From contig VGHA01000001.1 of the NCBI GenBank assembly GCA_016868375.1, positions 22,686 through 86,685 on the forward strand: 64,000 nt of DNA, read 5' to 3'. The notes under the pieces were generated by a model, which saw nothing but the letters and a program-made list of their open reading frames with translations, was not told where the DNA came from and did not search any database. Each line of letters begins with the position of its first letter. Position 1 is the stretch's first letter. The translations under genes and the position numbers were made by a program. The DNA is from Betaproteobacteria bacterium (GTDB taxonomy: Bacteria; Pseudomonadota; Gammaproteobacteria; Burkholderiales; Burkholderiaceae_E). Of this stretch, positions 25,574 through 34,107 are shown piece by piece.

Positions 25574-26245
25574 CTACCATCGGGCGCCAAAGCTGTGGCG
25601 TAACTCATCAATATCAGGTTCGCTCAGCGCCGGAACCGCATCGCCCACAAGATTCACCAGGCGCGCAGTTTCCTCAAGCTCTTCAAGCACCGCCATCGCG
25701 TGCGAAGGGCTCTGATGCCAAACAGTGGGCCCCAGCCTCGCCAGCATCACCGCGCGAATCGGTTGTCCGCGCGAACCATAGCGCATGATGGTGTCCGACA
25801 CCTGCTCGGCGACACGCGGATCGCCAGGCCGGTGATACGGGATGACAGGTACCCTGCCCACCTTCATGACAAAGTAAGGCGTGATCGGCGCCAACAACTC
25901 GTCCGAAACTGGCTTCAAGGTGAGCGCAACACAATGGGTGCTGTGCGTGTGAATCACGCAGCTCGTGGCGGCATCGAACGCCGAGGCTGAATCCACGATC
26001 GTCCGATGAAGCAAGGCGGTCTTACTCGCCCGTTCGCCAGCGACCTGCCGCCCCTGGGAATCAAGCAGCGCCAAAGAGTCAGGCTCAAGAAAGCCAAGAC
26101 AGGCATCGGTGGGCGTAATCAACATCTGGCCGTCGGAGAGCCGAACGCTGATGTTGCCCGCAGTTGCATGCACATAGCCGCGGTCAAAGAGGCTGCGCCC
26201 TACTCTGCAGATTTCGTCGCGGGCCTGTGATTCAGTCAGCATCAT
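25574..26245 (-). CDS. otnC: 3-oxo-tetronate 4-phosphate decarboxylase-like class II aldolase
   Basis: 223 aa. Zinc class II aldolase/adducin-fold protein: YVHATAGNISVRLSDGQMLITPTDACLGFLEPDSL at the N-terminal phosphate-binding region, with metal ligands in SCVIHTHSTHCVALT (HxH) and a later histidine. OtnC decarboxylates 3-oxo-tetronate 4-phosphate to dihydroxyacetone phosphate. The start is one of two consecutive ATGs (26245 or 26242), both inside the end of otnK; the ORF-track start at 26323 is too long for the family. Overlap with otnK by 14 bases indicates coupling. Confidence 0.88.
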   Translation of the reverse strand: MMLTESQARDEICRVGRSLFDRGYVHATAGNISVRLSDGQMLITPTDACLGFLEPDSLALLDSQGRQVAGERASKTALLHRTIVDSASAFDAATSCVIHTHSTHCVALTLKPVSDELLAPITPYFVMKVGRVPVIPYHRPGDPRVAEQVSDTIMRYGSRGQPIRAVMLARLGPTVWHQSPSHAMAVLEELEETARLVNLVGDAVPALSEPDIDELRHSFGARW

Positions 26246-27554
26246 GCATGAAGCCTGCTGGTTCAGCGCGCGACTGCGCGTCAAGCACCGCGAAGGCGCG
26301 GCTGAAAAAATCCTCGCCACCAAAGTTACCCGACTTCAGACACAGGTGAAGACCCTGGCTGCGCCCCGCCACCGGCTCTGCGTGACACCAGGGGACACCG
26401 ACATCAATCTGGGGGCCAATTCGAAGCTCCTGCAGCGCGAGCGCCTGAACGCAAGCGCCTGAGGTTTCGCCTCCCGCCACGATGAGGCGCCCGACCCCGC
26501 TTTCAACCAGCGCCACCGCAATGCGCGCCAGCGCCTGCTCAATCATCGCACCGGCAGCGTTGGTTCCAAGTCGGGCCTGGGTAGCTGCAACCTGATCCGC
26601 CGTGGCAGTGGAATAGACGAGGACCGGACCGGATGAGAGCGCGGCCACGCTGCGGTCAATGATTTTTATGAGCACTGAATCGCCATCCGCAGCGATCGCG
26701 ATCGGATCGATTGCAAAAGCACGCCCCCCAAGGCGCTGAAAGTGTGCGACCTGTTTCTGCGTGGCGACGGAGCAGCTTCCGGACACGATTGCCGCAGCGC
26801 CCGAAGCTCGCGGAAGCACCGCAGCCTGTTCAGACGCGGCAATACCAAAATTGGCAGGCAGCGCGATGGCCAGCCCCGAGCCCGAGGTGAGTAGCGGTGC
26901 ACCACGAAGCGCCGGTCCGGCACGCATCAGATCGTCGTTTGAAACCGCATCCAATACCGCAAGCCCGAAACCTTCTTCCCTCAGGGACGCCATTCGGGCT
27001 CGTATCGAATCAGCGCCCTGCGCAACGCATCGATAGTCAATCAGACCGACGCGACGCCGACATTGCGCCTGAAGCACCCGCACAAGATTCGAATCGGTCA
27101 TAGGCGTCAGCGGATGGTCACGCATGCTGCTGTCGCTCAACAGCTGGTCGCCGACAAACAGGTGGCCTCGGAAGACGGTTCGCCCATTATCGGGAAACGC
27201 GGGGGTTGCAATGACCAAGTCACAGCCGAGCTCATCCATCAGCGCTTCAGTGACGGGGCCGATGTTGCCGCGCGGCGTACTGTCAAAGGTGGAGCAAATC
27301 TTGAAAACGATCTGCCGGGCGCCAGCTGCCCTTAACCAGCGCAATGCGTGCAGCGATTGCGCAACGGCCTGTTCTGGCTCGATCGTTCTGGACTTCAGGG
27401 CTACAACCACTGCGTCGATGTTCTCGGAGGGCGGGCGTTGCGGCACGCCAATCGTCTGAACAACGCGCATGCCACCCCGCACCAGGGTATTGGCGAGGTC
27501 GGTTGCGCCGGTGAAGTCATCGGCAATACAGCCCAGCAGCACCCCAGCCACCAC
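26232..27554 (-). CDS. otnK: 3-oxo-tetronate kinase-like (DUF1537 four-carbon acid sugar kinase)
   Basis: 440 aa. N-terminal LGCIADDFTGATDLANTLVRGGM and KICSTFDSTPRGNIGPVTEAL are the substrate-binding half. AAIVSGSCSVATQKQVAHF and GRLIVAGGETSGACVQALAL (nucleotide-binding, about 355-375) plus CLKSGNFGGEDFF near the end mark the ATP half of the OtnK/DtnK family. It phosphorylates 3-oxo-tetronate at C4. Starts with GTG, 13 bases after the TIM-barrel gene, and overlaps otnC. Together with otnC and otnI it forms the DHAP-producing arm of threonate/erythronate catabolism. Confidence 0.9.
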   Translation of the reverse strand: MVAGVLLGCIADDFTGATDLANTLVRGGMRVVQTIGVPQRPPSENIDAVVVALKSRTIEPEQAVAQSLHALRWLRAAGARQIVFKICSTFDSTPRGNIGPVTEALMDELGCDLVIATPAFPDNGRTVFRGHLFVGDQLLSDSSMRDHPLTPMTDSNLVRVLQAQCRRRVGLIDYRCVAQGADSIRARMASLREEGFGLAVLDAVSNDDLMRAGPALRGAPLLTSGSGLAIALPANFGIAASEQAAVLPRASGAAAIVSGSCSVATQKQVAHFQRLGGRAFAIDPIAIAADGDSVLIKIIDRSVAALSSGPVLVYSTATADQVAATQARLGTNAAGAMIEQALARIAVALVESGVGRLIVAGGETSGACVQALALQELRIGPQIDVGVPWCHAEPVAGRSQGLHLCLKSGNFGGEDFFSRAFAVLDAQSRAEPAGFMHDAD

Positions 27555-27566
27555 GTTGACGCATCC

Positions 27567-28448
27567 TTAAAGCAAAGGTTTCCCGACACAACCCAGGTGT
27601 CGTTCGCAAATTGTAGACAGCACCGTATCGGGATCCTGTGACCACCAGTGTCGCGACAGAATCTCGACCTCGTCAAAGCCGCTATAGCCCGCACCACGCA
27701 CACGCTGCCCCAGTGCGGCAAGGTCAATGACCCCGTCGCCAAGCATGCCGCGGTCAAGCAGCAGGTCACGTGTTTCCACCAGCCAATCGCAGATGTGGTA
27801 GGCAAGCAGGCGGTGCGCGCCCGCGCGCGCCAGGCCAGCATCGAGGTTGGGATCCCACCAGACGTGATACGCATCGACCGCCACCCCCAGCGCAGCGGGT
27901 TGACCGTCAGCACGCGGCGCAACGCCCTCAGCGTCAATGGCATCGCACAGATCAAGGGCCTGAGCAAGTGTGTTGATGCAACAGCGATCGGCCGCATACA
28001 TCGGGTGCAGGGGCTCGATGGCAAGTGGCATGCCGGCTTCCCGAGCATGTTCAAGGATGGTCGCGATGCCATCATGAACCATGGCGCGCGCGCCCGCCAG
28101 GTCGCGTGACCCCGCAGGTAATCCACCGCACACCAGCACCAGGCATCGGGCACCAATGGTGGCCGCATCATCGATAGCGCGAAGATTGTCGTCGATGGCG
28201 GCACGCCGCCCCGCCGCGTCCAACGCAGGAAACATGCCGCCTCGGCAGAGCCCGGTGACCGTCAGCCCATGATCGCGAATCATGGCAGCGGCCCGGTCGG
28301 CCCCCAATTCGGCGAGCTTGTCACGCCACGGGGAAATGCCCGGTATGCCGTGCCGGGCGCAAGCCTCGATCATCTGGGCAAGGTTCCACTGCTCGCGCAC
28401 CGTTGCGGTGTTGAGGGACAGCGGCGGCAAAGCGAGTTCGGATGGCAT
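27567..28448 (-). CDS. Xylose isomerase-like TIM-barrel sugar isomerase/epimerase
   Basis: 293 aa. Segments such as MIEACARHGIPGISPWRDKL, GLCRGGMFP, GMPLAIEPLHPMYAADRC (metal-binding Glu), VAVDAYHVWWDPNL (Asp/His) and GYSGFDEVEILS (C-terminal Glu) identify the AP endonuclease 2/xylose-isomerase superfamily. It would isomerise or epimerise a keto-sugar or inosose-like compound. It lies between the DUF993 gene and otnK in the same operon. A specific function cannot be read off; IolE/IolI-like 3-keto sugar processing is one possibility given the Gfo/Idh partner. Confidence 0.86.
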   Translation of the reverse strand: MPSELALPPLSLNTATVREQWNLAQMIEACARHGIPGISPWRDKLAELGADRAAAMIRDHGLTVTGLCRGGMFPALDAAGRRAAIDDNLRAIDDAATIGARCLVLVCGGLPAGSRDLAGARAMVHDGIATILEHAREAGMPLAIEPLHPMYAADRCCINTLAQALDLCDAIDAEGVAPRADGQPAALGVAVDAYHVWWDPNLDAGLARAGAHRLLAYHICDWLVETRDLLLDRGMLGDGVIDLAALGQRVRGAGYSGFDEVEILSRHWWSQDPDTVLSTICERHLGCVGKPLL

Positions 28449-28487
28449 GCGGCCCCCTATGCTTGACAGTGGATTGAAGAGGACGGC

Positions 28488-29681
28488 TTACTGCTTTGCC
28501 TCGGCATCAATGCCGTGGACGGCAAGAAGGCTTGCCAACCGACGGCTGGCGCGCTCAGGGTCTGACAGCAAGCCCGCCTGATCAGCAAGCCTGAAGATTT
28601 CAGCAAGATGCGTGATGTGCCGTGTGCTCTGCTGCCCCCCCACCATCACAAAGTGGTCCTGGTGACCGTTCAACCAGGCCATGAACACCACGCCAGTTTT
28701 GTAAAACCGGGTCGGCGCTCGAAAAATATGGCGAGACAGCGGAACGGTGGGCGCAAGAATCTGGTGGAATTTTTGGGGTTCACCCGCGCCAAGCGCATCG
28801 AGCGCTGCTGCGGCTGCAGGGGCGATCGAATCAAAAATCCCAAGCAGTGCGTCCGAATAGCCCTGCGCATCCCCGGCAATCAACTCTGCGAAGTTGAAAT
28901 CATCACCGGTATACATCCGGATACCGGGCGCCAGCCTGCGTCGCATCGAGATCTCGCGGTCCTTGTCCAACAGCGAGATCTTGACGCCGTCAATCCTGGC
29001 TGCGTTGCGATTCAGAACATCCACCGCCACGTCCATCGCACGGTCGAGGTCGCGATGCCCCCAGTAGCCGACCAGCGCCGGATCAAACATGTCCCCAAGC
29101 CAATGAATGATGACTGGCTCGCGAACCTGTGACAGCAGCCGGTCATACACCTGCCCGTAGTCATCCGGTGAACGCGCGCAGGCGGCCAGCGCGCGACTGG
29201 CCATCAGAATCAGCCGCCCTTCCAGACCTTCGATCGCCTCGATCTGATGCTCGTAGGCTGCGATCACGTCAGCGACGGTGCGAGACGGATCGGGCGCCAG
29301 ATGGTCGGTACCCGCCCCGCTCGCAACACGAACGGGTCCGCCGTGCGGTGAAGCACCGAAGGCCCGCGCTGCCGAGATTGATCGCCGGATCAACTCCAGC
29401 GAGTTACCCCAGTCAAGCCCCATGCCGCGCTGCGCGGTGTCCATCGCCTCGGCAACGCCGAAGCCCAGCTTCCACAGGTGTTCTCGGTACGCAATGGTTC
29501 GGTCCCAATCGATTGCAGGCTCGAGCCAGGGATCAACCGTGGAACGCGGATCTGCCACCACATGCGCGGCAGCAAAGGCAATGCGGTTCCAGCCGGCGAC
29601 GACAGGCTTCCAGGCTGCACGCCCACTGAGCACATAGCGTTCAAGCGTGCCGTTCGAACCGGGCAGCAACAGGCTTGGCAT
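28488..29681 (-). CDS. DUF993-family, DapA-like TIM-barrel lyase candidate
   Basis: 397 aa from MPSLLLPGSNGTL; an AGGAGAG site precedes the ATG at 29681, whereas the ORF-track start is 12 codons longer. DUF993 proteins are predicted dihydrodipicolinate synthase-like barrels. Visible conserved segments are AAHVVADPRSTVDPWLEPAIDWDRTIAYREHLW, GAGTDHL, LAACARSPDDYGQVYD, VIIHWLGDMFDPALVGYWG and DGVKISLLDKDREI, where Lys in VKIS is a candidate Schiff-base residue. It is 14 bases after the Gfo/Idh gene, a pairing often seen with sugar isomerases. A retro-aldol cleavage of an oxidised sugar is inferred, not shown. Confidence 0.82.
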   Translation of the reverse strand: MPSLLLPGSNGTLERYVLSGRAAWKPVVAGWNRIAFAAAHVVADPRSTVDPWLEPAIDWDRTIAYREHLWKLGFGVAEAMDTAQRGMGLDWGNSLELIRRSISAARAFGASPHGGPVRVASGAGTDHLAPDPSRTVADVIAAYEHQIEAIEGLEGRLILMASRALAACARSPDDYGQVYDRLLSQVREPVIIHWLGDMFDPALVGYWGHRDLDRAMDVAVDVLNRNAARIDGVKISLLDKDREISMRRRLAPGIRMYTGDDFNFAELIAGDAQGYSDALLGIFDSIAPAAAAALDALGAGEPQKFHQILAPTVPLSRHIFRAPTRFYKTGVVFMAWLNGHQDHFVMVGGQQSTRHITHLAEIFRLADQAGLLSDPERASRRLASLLAVHGIDAEAKQ

Positions 29682-29694
29682 GAGCGCTCTCCTG

Positions 29695-30849
29695 TCAGGC
29701 CGGCAGTGGGCCAACATCGACCCAGCGACGCTCGCTCCATGACTTCAGCGCGGCTTCGACCAGCTGGACGCCTTTCGCGCCCTCGCGCAGATTCCAGCGG
29801 AAGTCCCCGCCTTCAATGACATGGCGCAGGAAGAGTTCCCACTGCGCCTTGAACGCATTGTCAAAGATGACGGTGTCAGGCACCTCCTGCCAGCCCTCCA
29901 TGAATTGGATAGGCTGGGGGAGATCAGGGTTCCAGACCGGCTTGGGCGTATTCACACGCGACTGCGTCCGGCAGCCACGCAGGCCCGCCACCGCCGAGCC
30001 ATGCGTACCATCGACCTGAAGGGTAAGAAGGTCATCACGCCGAACCCGTACCGCCCAAGAGCTGTTGAAGTGCGCGATGGCACCTGAAGCAAGTTGGAAC
30101 GTGGCGTAGGCCGCATCATCTGCGGTGGCGGTGTAGGGCTTGCCCTGTTCATCCCAGCGCGTGGGAATATGGGTGGCCCCCAGACAGGATACCGAGCGCA
30201 CCTCGCCGAACAGATTGTCGATCACGTAGCGCCAGTGACAGAGCATGTCGAGGATGATGCCCCCACCATCCTCGGTTCGATAGTTCCAGCTTGGCCGTTG
30301 CGCGGGCTGCAGATCGCCCTCGAACACCCAGTAGCCGAACTCGCCGCGAACCGAGAGGATGCGCCCGAAGAATCCGGCATCGATCAGCATTTTCAGTTTC
30401 AACAAGCCGGGTAGCCAGAGCTTGTCCTGCACGACGCCGTGCCGAACGCCTGCGGCCTCGGCAGCGCGAGCAATTCCCAGAGCCGCTTCAAGGCTGGTGG
30501 CGGAGGGCTTCTCGCAATAGATGTGCTTGCCCGCCTGGATCGCTTTGTGAATCAGTTCGGGCCGCATCTGCGTGGTGGCCGCATCAAAGAACACGGTATC
30601 CGCAGGGTTGGCTAGCGCCGCGTCAAGATCGGTTCCCCAGCGTAGGCCCCCGTGTTGTGCTGCAAGCGCAGCCATTCGATCCGCACCACGACCGATCAGT
30701 ATCGGATCGGGCATCAACCTGCTGCCGTCAGACAGGCGAACGCCGCCCTGCTCACGAATCGCCTTGATTGAACGAATCAAATGCTGGTTCAGCCCCATTC
30801 GGCCGGTAACGCCGTACATGATGATGCCAATGCGCTGGGCGGTGCTCAT
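29695..30849 (-). CDS. Gfo/Idh/MocA-family NAD(P)-dependent oxidoreductase
   Basis: 384 aa from MSTAQRIGIIMYGVTGRMGLNQH; AGGAGA precedes this ATG. The N-terminal Rossmann fold carries GVTGRMG, the cofactor strand DTVFFDAATTQMRPELI, and the family signature HIYCEKPSATSLEAAL with the catalytic Lys in EKP. The C-terminal dehydrogenase domain follows, with the catalytic-helix region LDMLCHWRYVIDNL (His). It oxidises a sugar or cyclitol hydroxyl. First gene of the six-gene Otn operon, divergent from the MetE-like gene; likely to generate the keto intermediate for the DUF993 enzyme. Confidence 0.9.
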   Translation of the reverse strand: MSTAQRIGIIMYGVTGRMGLNQHLIRSIKAIREQGGVRLSDGSRLMPDPILIGRGADRMAALAAQHGGLRWGTDLDAALANPADTVFFDAATTQMRPELIHKAIQAGKHIYCEKPSATSLEAALGIARAAEAAGVRHGVVQDKLWLPGLLKLKMLIDAGFFGRILSVRGEFGYWVFEGDLQPAQRPSWNYRTEDGGGIILDMLCHWRYVIDNLFGEVRSVSCLGATHIPTRWDEQGKPYTATADDAAYATFQLASGAIAHFNSSWAVRVRRDDLLTLQVDGTHGSAVAGLRGCRTQSRVNTPKPVWNPDLPQPIQFMEGWQEVPDTVIFDNAFKAQWELFLRHVIEGGDFRWNLREGAKGVQLVEAALKSWSERRWVDVGPLPA

Positions 30850-31049
30850 TGAGCGCTTCTCCTGACAGGTGGGCGCCGCCACAGCCTCTGGCGGCATCAT
30901 GGCTTCGGCAACGCCGAGCCGGTCAAATGCCGCGCGATGGTAACCCGGCCCATCGCCACGCGAAAGCGACAGCGCGAGTCAGCGGAATCGCAGCTTGTGA
31001 AAGGCTCATGCGCATCGGTACCATGCCCGCTTTCATCAGGAGTCTCGTC
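30850..31049. promoter_or_regulatory. Divergent intergenic region, Otn operon versus MetE-like operon
   Basis: These 200 bases must hold promoters for the minus-strand Gfo/DUF993/Otn operon and the plus-strand MetE-like operon. Ribosome binding sites are visible at both ends (AGGAGA and AGGAG). No clear palindromic operator or paired hexamers were found by eye, and no regulator gene lies beside it. Confidence 0.35.
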
Positions 31050-32054
31050 ATGCCACGAATCAAGACGACCGTCGTCGGGTCGTATCCCATACCCGAATGG
31101 CTGGTCGCCAGTCCGTCCGCCCAGGCGCTGACTGACGCAACGCGCGTGGTCATCCACACCCAGGAACGCGCAGGTATCGATCTGGTGTGCGATGGCGAGC
31201 TTTATCGGTTCGACATCAACCATCCAGAAACCAACGGGATGATCGAATATTTCGTCCGCCCGATGGATGGCATCACTCAGCGATTCACCTTCGATGACCT
31301 GATTGCCTACCGAAGCACCTCGGGCACCCGATTTCGAACCCGGCCTCCCGGAACAGTCATCGGTCCTGTCGGCAGCGGTACGCTGGATCTGCCGCTCGCC
31401 TGCGAAGGCGCCCGCAGTCTCGCCTCAAACCCGTTCAAGTTCACGCTCACTGGCCCGCACATGCTGGCCAAAACCCTCATTGACCGGCACTACCCGGACC
31501 TGCCGGCGCTCTGTAATGCGATTGCCGATGTCCTCGCTCAGCAGGTCGCACACTGCGAGGCGGACGTGATTCAGGTGGATGAGGCCAACCTTCCGGGACA
31601 TGCCGAGGAGTGGGAGTGGGCCGCGGCAGCAATGAACCGCGTGCTCGACGCAGCACGCTGCCCAACCGCTGTTCACCTCTGCTTTGGCAATTACGGCGGA
31701 CAGAGCATTCAGAAGGGAAGTTGGGATCGGCTGATCGGTTACCTGAACGCGCTGCATGTCGACCACATCGTCATGGAGTGCGCCCATCGTCCTCCTGATG
31801 AACTGGCGGCGTTTTGCGAATTGCGAGCCGATATCGGGTTCGGTTTGGGCGTGATTGACGTCAAGTCCACCACAATCGAGTCGGCGGACACGGTGGCGCG
31901 TGCCATTGAGCGCGCGGCCGGCATCCTTGGTCCCGAGCGAATCCGCTATATCCATCCCGATTGCGGATTCTGGATGCTGAAGCGTTCAATCGCTGACGGC
32001 AAGATTCGCGCGCTCGCTGCCGGGCGCGATCTGTTCGAAGGCCGGCACGCATGA
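31050..32054 (+). CDS. MetE C-terminal-domain-like zinc methyltransferase
   Basis: 334 aa from MPRIKTTVVGSYPIPEW, after AGGAG; the ORF-track start would extend across the divergent promoter. This is a stand-alone UroD/MetE-fold barrel. The zinc ligands of cobalamin-independent methionine synthase are all present as H209-x-C211 (HLCFGNYG), E243 (VMECAH) and C305 (HPDCGFWML). The family transfers a methyl group to a thiol. The absence of the MetE N-terminal half and the setting beside an epimerase-like gene suggest a catabolic demethylase or thiol-methyl transfer rather than methionine synthesis, but this is inference. It overlaps the next gene by ATGA. Confidence 0.86.
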   Translation: MPRIKTTVVGSYPIPEWLVASPSAQALTDATRVVIHTQERAGIDLVCDGELYRFDINHPETNGMIEYFVRPMDGITQRFTFDDLIAYRSTSGTRFRTRPPGTVIGPVGSGTLDLPLACEGARSLASNPFKFTLTGPHMLAKTLIDRHYPDLPALCNAIADVLAQQVAHCEADVIQVDEANLPGHAEEWEWAAAAMNRVLDAARCPTAVHLCFGNYGGQSIQKGSWDRLIGYLNALHVDHIVMECAHRPPDELAAFCELRADIGFGLGVIDVKSTTIESADTVARAIERAAGILGPERIRYIHPDCGFWMLKRSIADGKIRALAAGRDLFEGRHA

Positions 32055-33100
32055 CAATCGCCCCTCCCTTACCTGCCGGCTTCTCCAGCGTCGATGCGTT
32101 GGAGGAGGTCATGACGCGGCCTTCCCAATCATTGATCGATGATCTCAACGCGCTCGATGGCGACATCATCGTGCTGGGCGTGGGCGGCAAGATGGGACCC
32201 ACCCTAGCGCGCATGGCCAAGCGCGCCGCCCCGTCCAAGCGGGTGTTGGGCGTTGCGCGCTTCAGTGACCCGCAGGTAGCCGCGCAACTGAAACAGGTGG
32301 GTGTGGAACCGGTCAGCTGCGATTTGCTTGACCGGGCCGCGATTGCCCGCCTGCCAGGCAGCGCTGACGGTGTGTCGAACGTGGTGTTCATGGCGGGCCA
32401 CAAGTTCGGCGCCACAGGTAACCCGGCGTTTACCTGGGCGATGAATGTCGCAGTTCCGTGGATGGTTGCAGAGCATTACCGCGACTGTCGGATCGCCGCG
32501 TTCTCAACCGCCTGCGTCTATCCATTCTTTCCAACCAGCGGGCCGGGCGCAAGCGAATCGGAGCCCGCGATTCCGCCACCCGGTGACTACGCAGCCTCCT
32601 GCGTTGGCCGCGAGCGAATGTTCGAACACGGCTCGCAGCGCTGGGGAACGCCAGGGCGACTGGTTCGACTGTCGTATGCAATCGACATGCGCTATGGCGT
32701 GCTTCGCGATGTCGCTGATTCAGTCTTCAACAGCCGCCCAATCGATCTGACCATGGGATGGGCCGACGTCATCTGGCAGGGCGATGCCAACGAACAGGCG
32801 CTGCGCCTGCTCGCGCACTGCACCACGCCCACCTCCCCCATCAACATCACCGGTCCTGCGCATACCTCCATCCGTTGGCTGGCTGGCGAGTTCGGCCGAC
32901 GCTTTGGTCGAACGCCCGTTCTGACTGGTGCCGAGGCGCCCAGCGCATGGCTGGTTGACACGACGGCATCGCAAAAGCTGCTTGGCTTACCGGGTGTGTC
33001 GCTGACCACGATGATCGACTGGGTTGCCGATTGGGTGGCTCGCGGCGGGGAAAGCCTGGGTAAGCCCACCCACTTCGAGGCCCGCGACGGTCGCTATTAA
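32051..33100 (+). CDS. NAD(P)-dependent epimerase/dehydratase-like protein with atypical active site
   Basis: 349 aa extended-SDR fold. Cofactor motif GVGGKMG at residues 43-49, the catalytic Ser/Thr in FSTACVYPFF, then DYAASCVGRERMF, where the expected Tyr-x3-Lys is Y180-x3-C184. The Lys is therefore replaced by Cys. The C-terminal substrate domain contains NITGPAHTSIRWLAGEFGRRFGR. It is coupled to the MetE-like gene by a 4-base overlap and is probably in the same pathway. Whether it oxidises or epimerises cannot be said, because without the Lys the classical hydride mechanism may be altered. Confidence 0.8.
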   Translation: MTIAPPLPAGFSSVDALEEVMTRPSQSLIDDLNALDGDIIVLGVGGKMGPTLARMAKRAAPSKRVLGVARFSDPQVAAQLKQVGVEPVSCDLLDRAAIARLPGSADGVSNVVFMAGHKFGATGNPAFTWAMNVAVPWMVAEHYRDCRIAAFSTACVYPFFPTSGPGASESEPAIPPPGDYAASCVGRERMFEHGSQRWGTPGRLVRLSYAIDMRYGVLRDVADSVFNSRPIDLTMGWADVIWQGDANEQALRLLAHCTTPTSPINITGPAHTSIRWLAGEFGRRFGRTPVLTGAEAPSAWLVDTTASQKLLGLPGVSLTTMIDWVADWVARGGESLGKPTHFEARDGRY

Positions 33101-33131
33101 CGCCTCTTCTTCCACCCTACCGCGCCGTCCC

Positions 33132-34061
33132 GTGCCCCCCCCAGCCACTTCCCTGGTTGAACCCACGGCCGCCGACATGGCAGCGCTGCTCGCGCTGTCG
33201 CAGGCAGCGCACTGGAATCAGATCCATCACGACTGGGCCTGGATGTTGGCCAATGGGCGAACGCGCGCGCTGCGGCAAGCCGATACGCTGGTTGCGTCAA
33301 CGCTGGTGTTGCCCTGGCCACCTGCCGCTTCAGCGACGCGATCCGATCAGGTGGCGAGCCCTTCCCTCGCGTGGATCAGCATGGTGCTGGTTCTGCCAGA
33401 GCATCGTGGCCAGGGTCATGCCAGCCGTCTTCTGCAGGAGAGCCTGGCGTGGCTTGAGCAACCGTCACAGCGTCATCTCCTGCCCGTCCTGGATGCAACA
33501 CCCGCCGGACGACCCGTGTATCTGAAGCTGGGCTTTTCGGATGCCTGGTCATTCACACGTTGGGAGCATCGAACCCGTCAACGGTCTGTGGTAACCGAGG
33601 GCGCAGGGGATCTGCTCGAGGTGGGCGGCACGGACGCGTCACATCCGGCGCGAGGTGCGCTCTATGAACTTGATCGCCAGGCATTCGGGGCCAACCGGGA
33701 AACGCTGCTGGACGATCTGATTCACCGCGCGCCAACGCTTGCCATTGCGCTCGGCCAGGCACATGCGATCCGTGGCTTCAGTTTGGCGCGACCCGGGCGG
33801 GTTGCAACACAGTTGGGTCCGCTGGTGGCGCAAGACGCTGCCGCGGCAATCGAACTGGTGGATCAGGCACTCGCGCGCGTTGACGGCCCAGTATTTATCG
33901 ACATACCCAACGCAAGGTGCGAGCTTGCCACCTGGCTGGCCCATCGCGGATTCAGCGCGCAGCGACCCTTCACCCGCATGGCACTTGGCAGAAGGGCTCG
34001 CAGTCTTGAAAGTGAATGCCCCGCCACCGTATGGGCCGTTGCCGGCCCGGAGCTGGGTTGA
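33132..34061 (+). CDS. GNAT-family N-acetyltransferase (YitH/Acetyltransf_18-like)
   Basis: About 309 aa from a GTG at 33132 (VPPPATSLVEPTAADM); the true start is uncertain and the ORF-track start overlaps the previous gene. The first GNAT domain carries the acetyl-CoA loop WISMVLVLPEHRGQGHASRLL (R/Q-x-x-G-x-G/A) and PVYLKLGFSDAWSFTRWE. A second half, from about LYELDRQAFGANRETLLDDLIHRAP to FIDIPNARCELATWLAHRGFSAQRPFTRMALG, fits the C-terminal domain of this two-domain family. It is co-directional with the epimerase-like gene, 31 bases downstream. The acceptor is unknown. Confidence 0.8.
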   Translation: MPPPATSLVEPTAADMAALLALSQAAHWNQIHHDWAWMLANGRTRALRQADTLVASTLVLPWPPAASATRSDQVASPSLAWISMVLVLPEHRGQGHASRLLQESLAWLEQPSQRHLLPVLDATPAGRPVYLKLGFSDAWSFTRWEHRTRQRSVVTEGAGDLLEVGGTDASHPARGALYELDRQAFGANRETLLDDLIHRAPTLAIALGQAHAIRGFSLARPGRVATQLGPLVAQDAAAAIELVDQALARVDGPVFIDIPNARCELATWLAHRGFSAQRPFTRMALGRRARSLESECPATVWAVAGPELG

Positions 34062-34094
34062 CCTTGGGCGCGCAGCAAGCCGCGCGCCCAAGGT
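34061..34094. terminator. Perfect 13-bp hairpin between convergent genes
   Basis: ACCTTGGGCGCGC and its exact reverse complement are separated by eight bases, immediately after the GNAT stop. It lies just before the stop of the convergent ABC receptor gene, with a second small hairpin (AAGGTT/AACCTT) at 34090-34108. No T-run follows, so it may act as a bidirectional barrier or 3' mRNA stabiliser rather than a classical intrinsic terminator. Confidence 0.5.
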
Positions 34095-34107
34095 TAGGTA
34101 GCCAACC

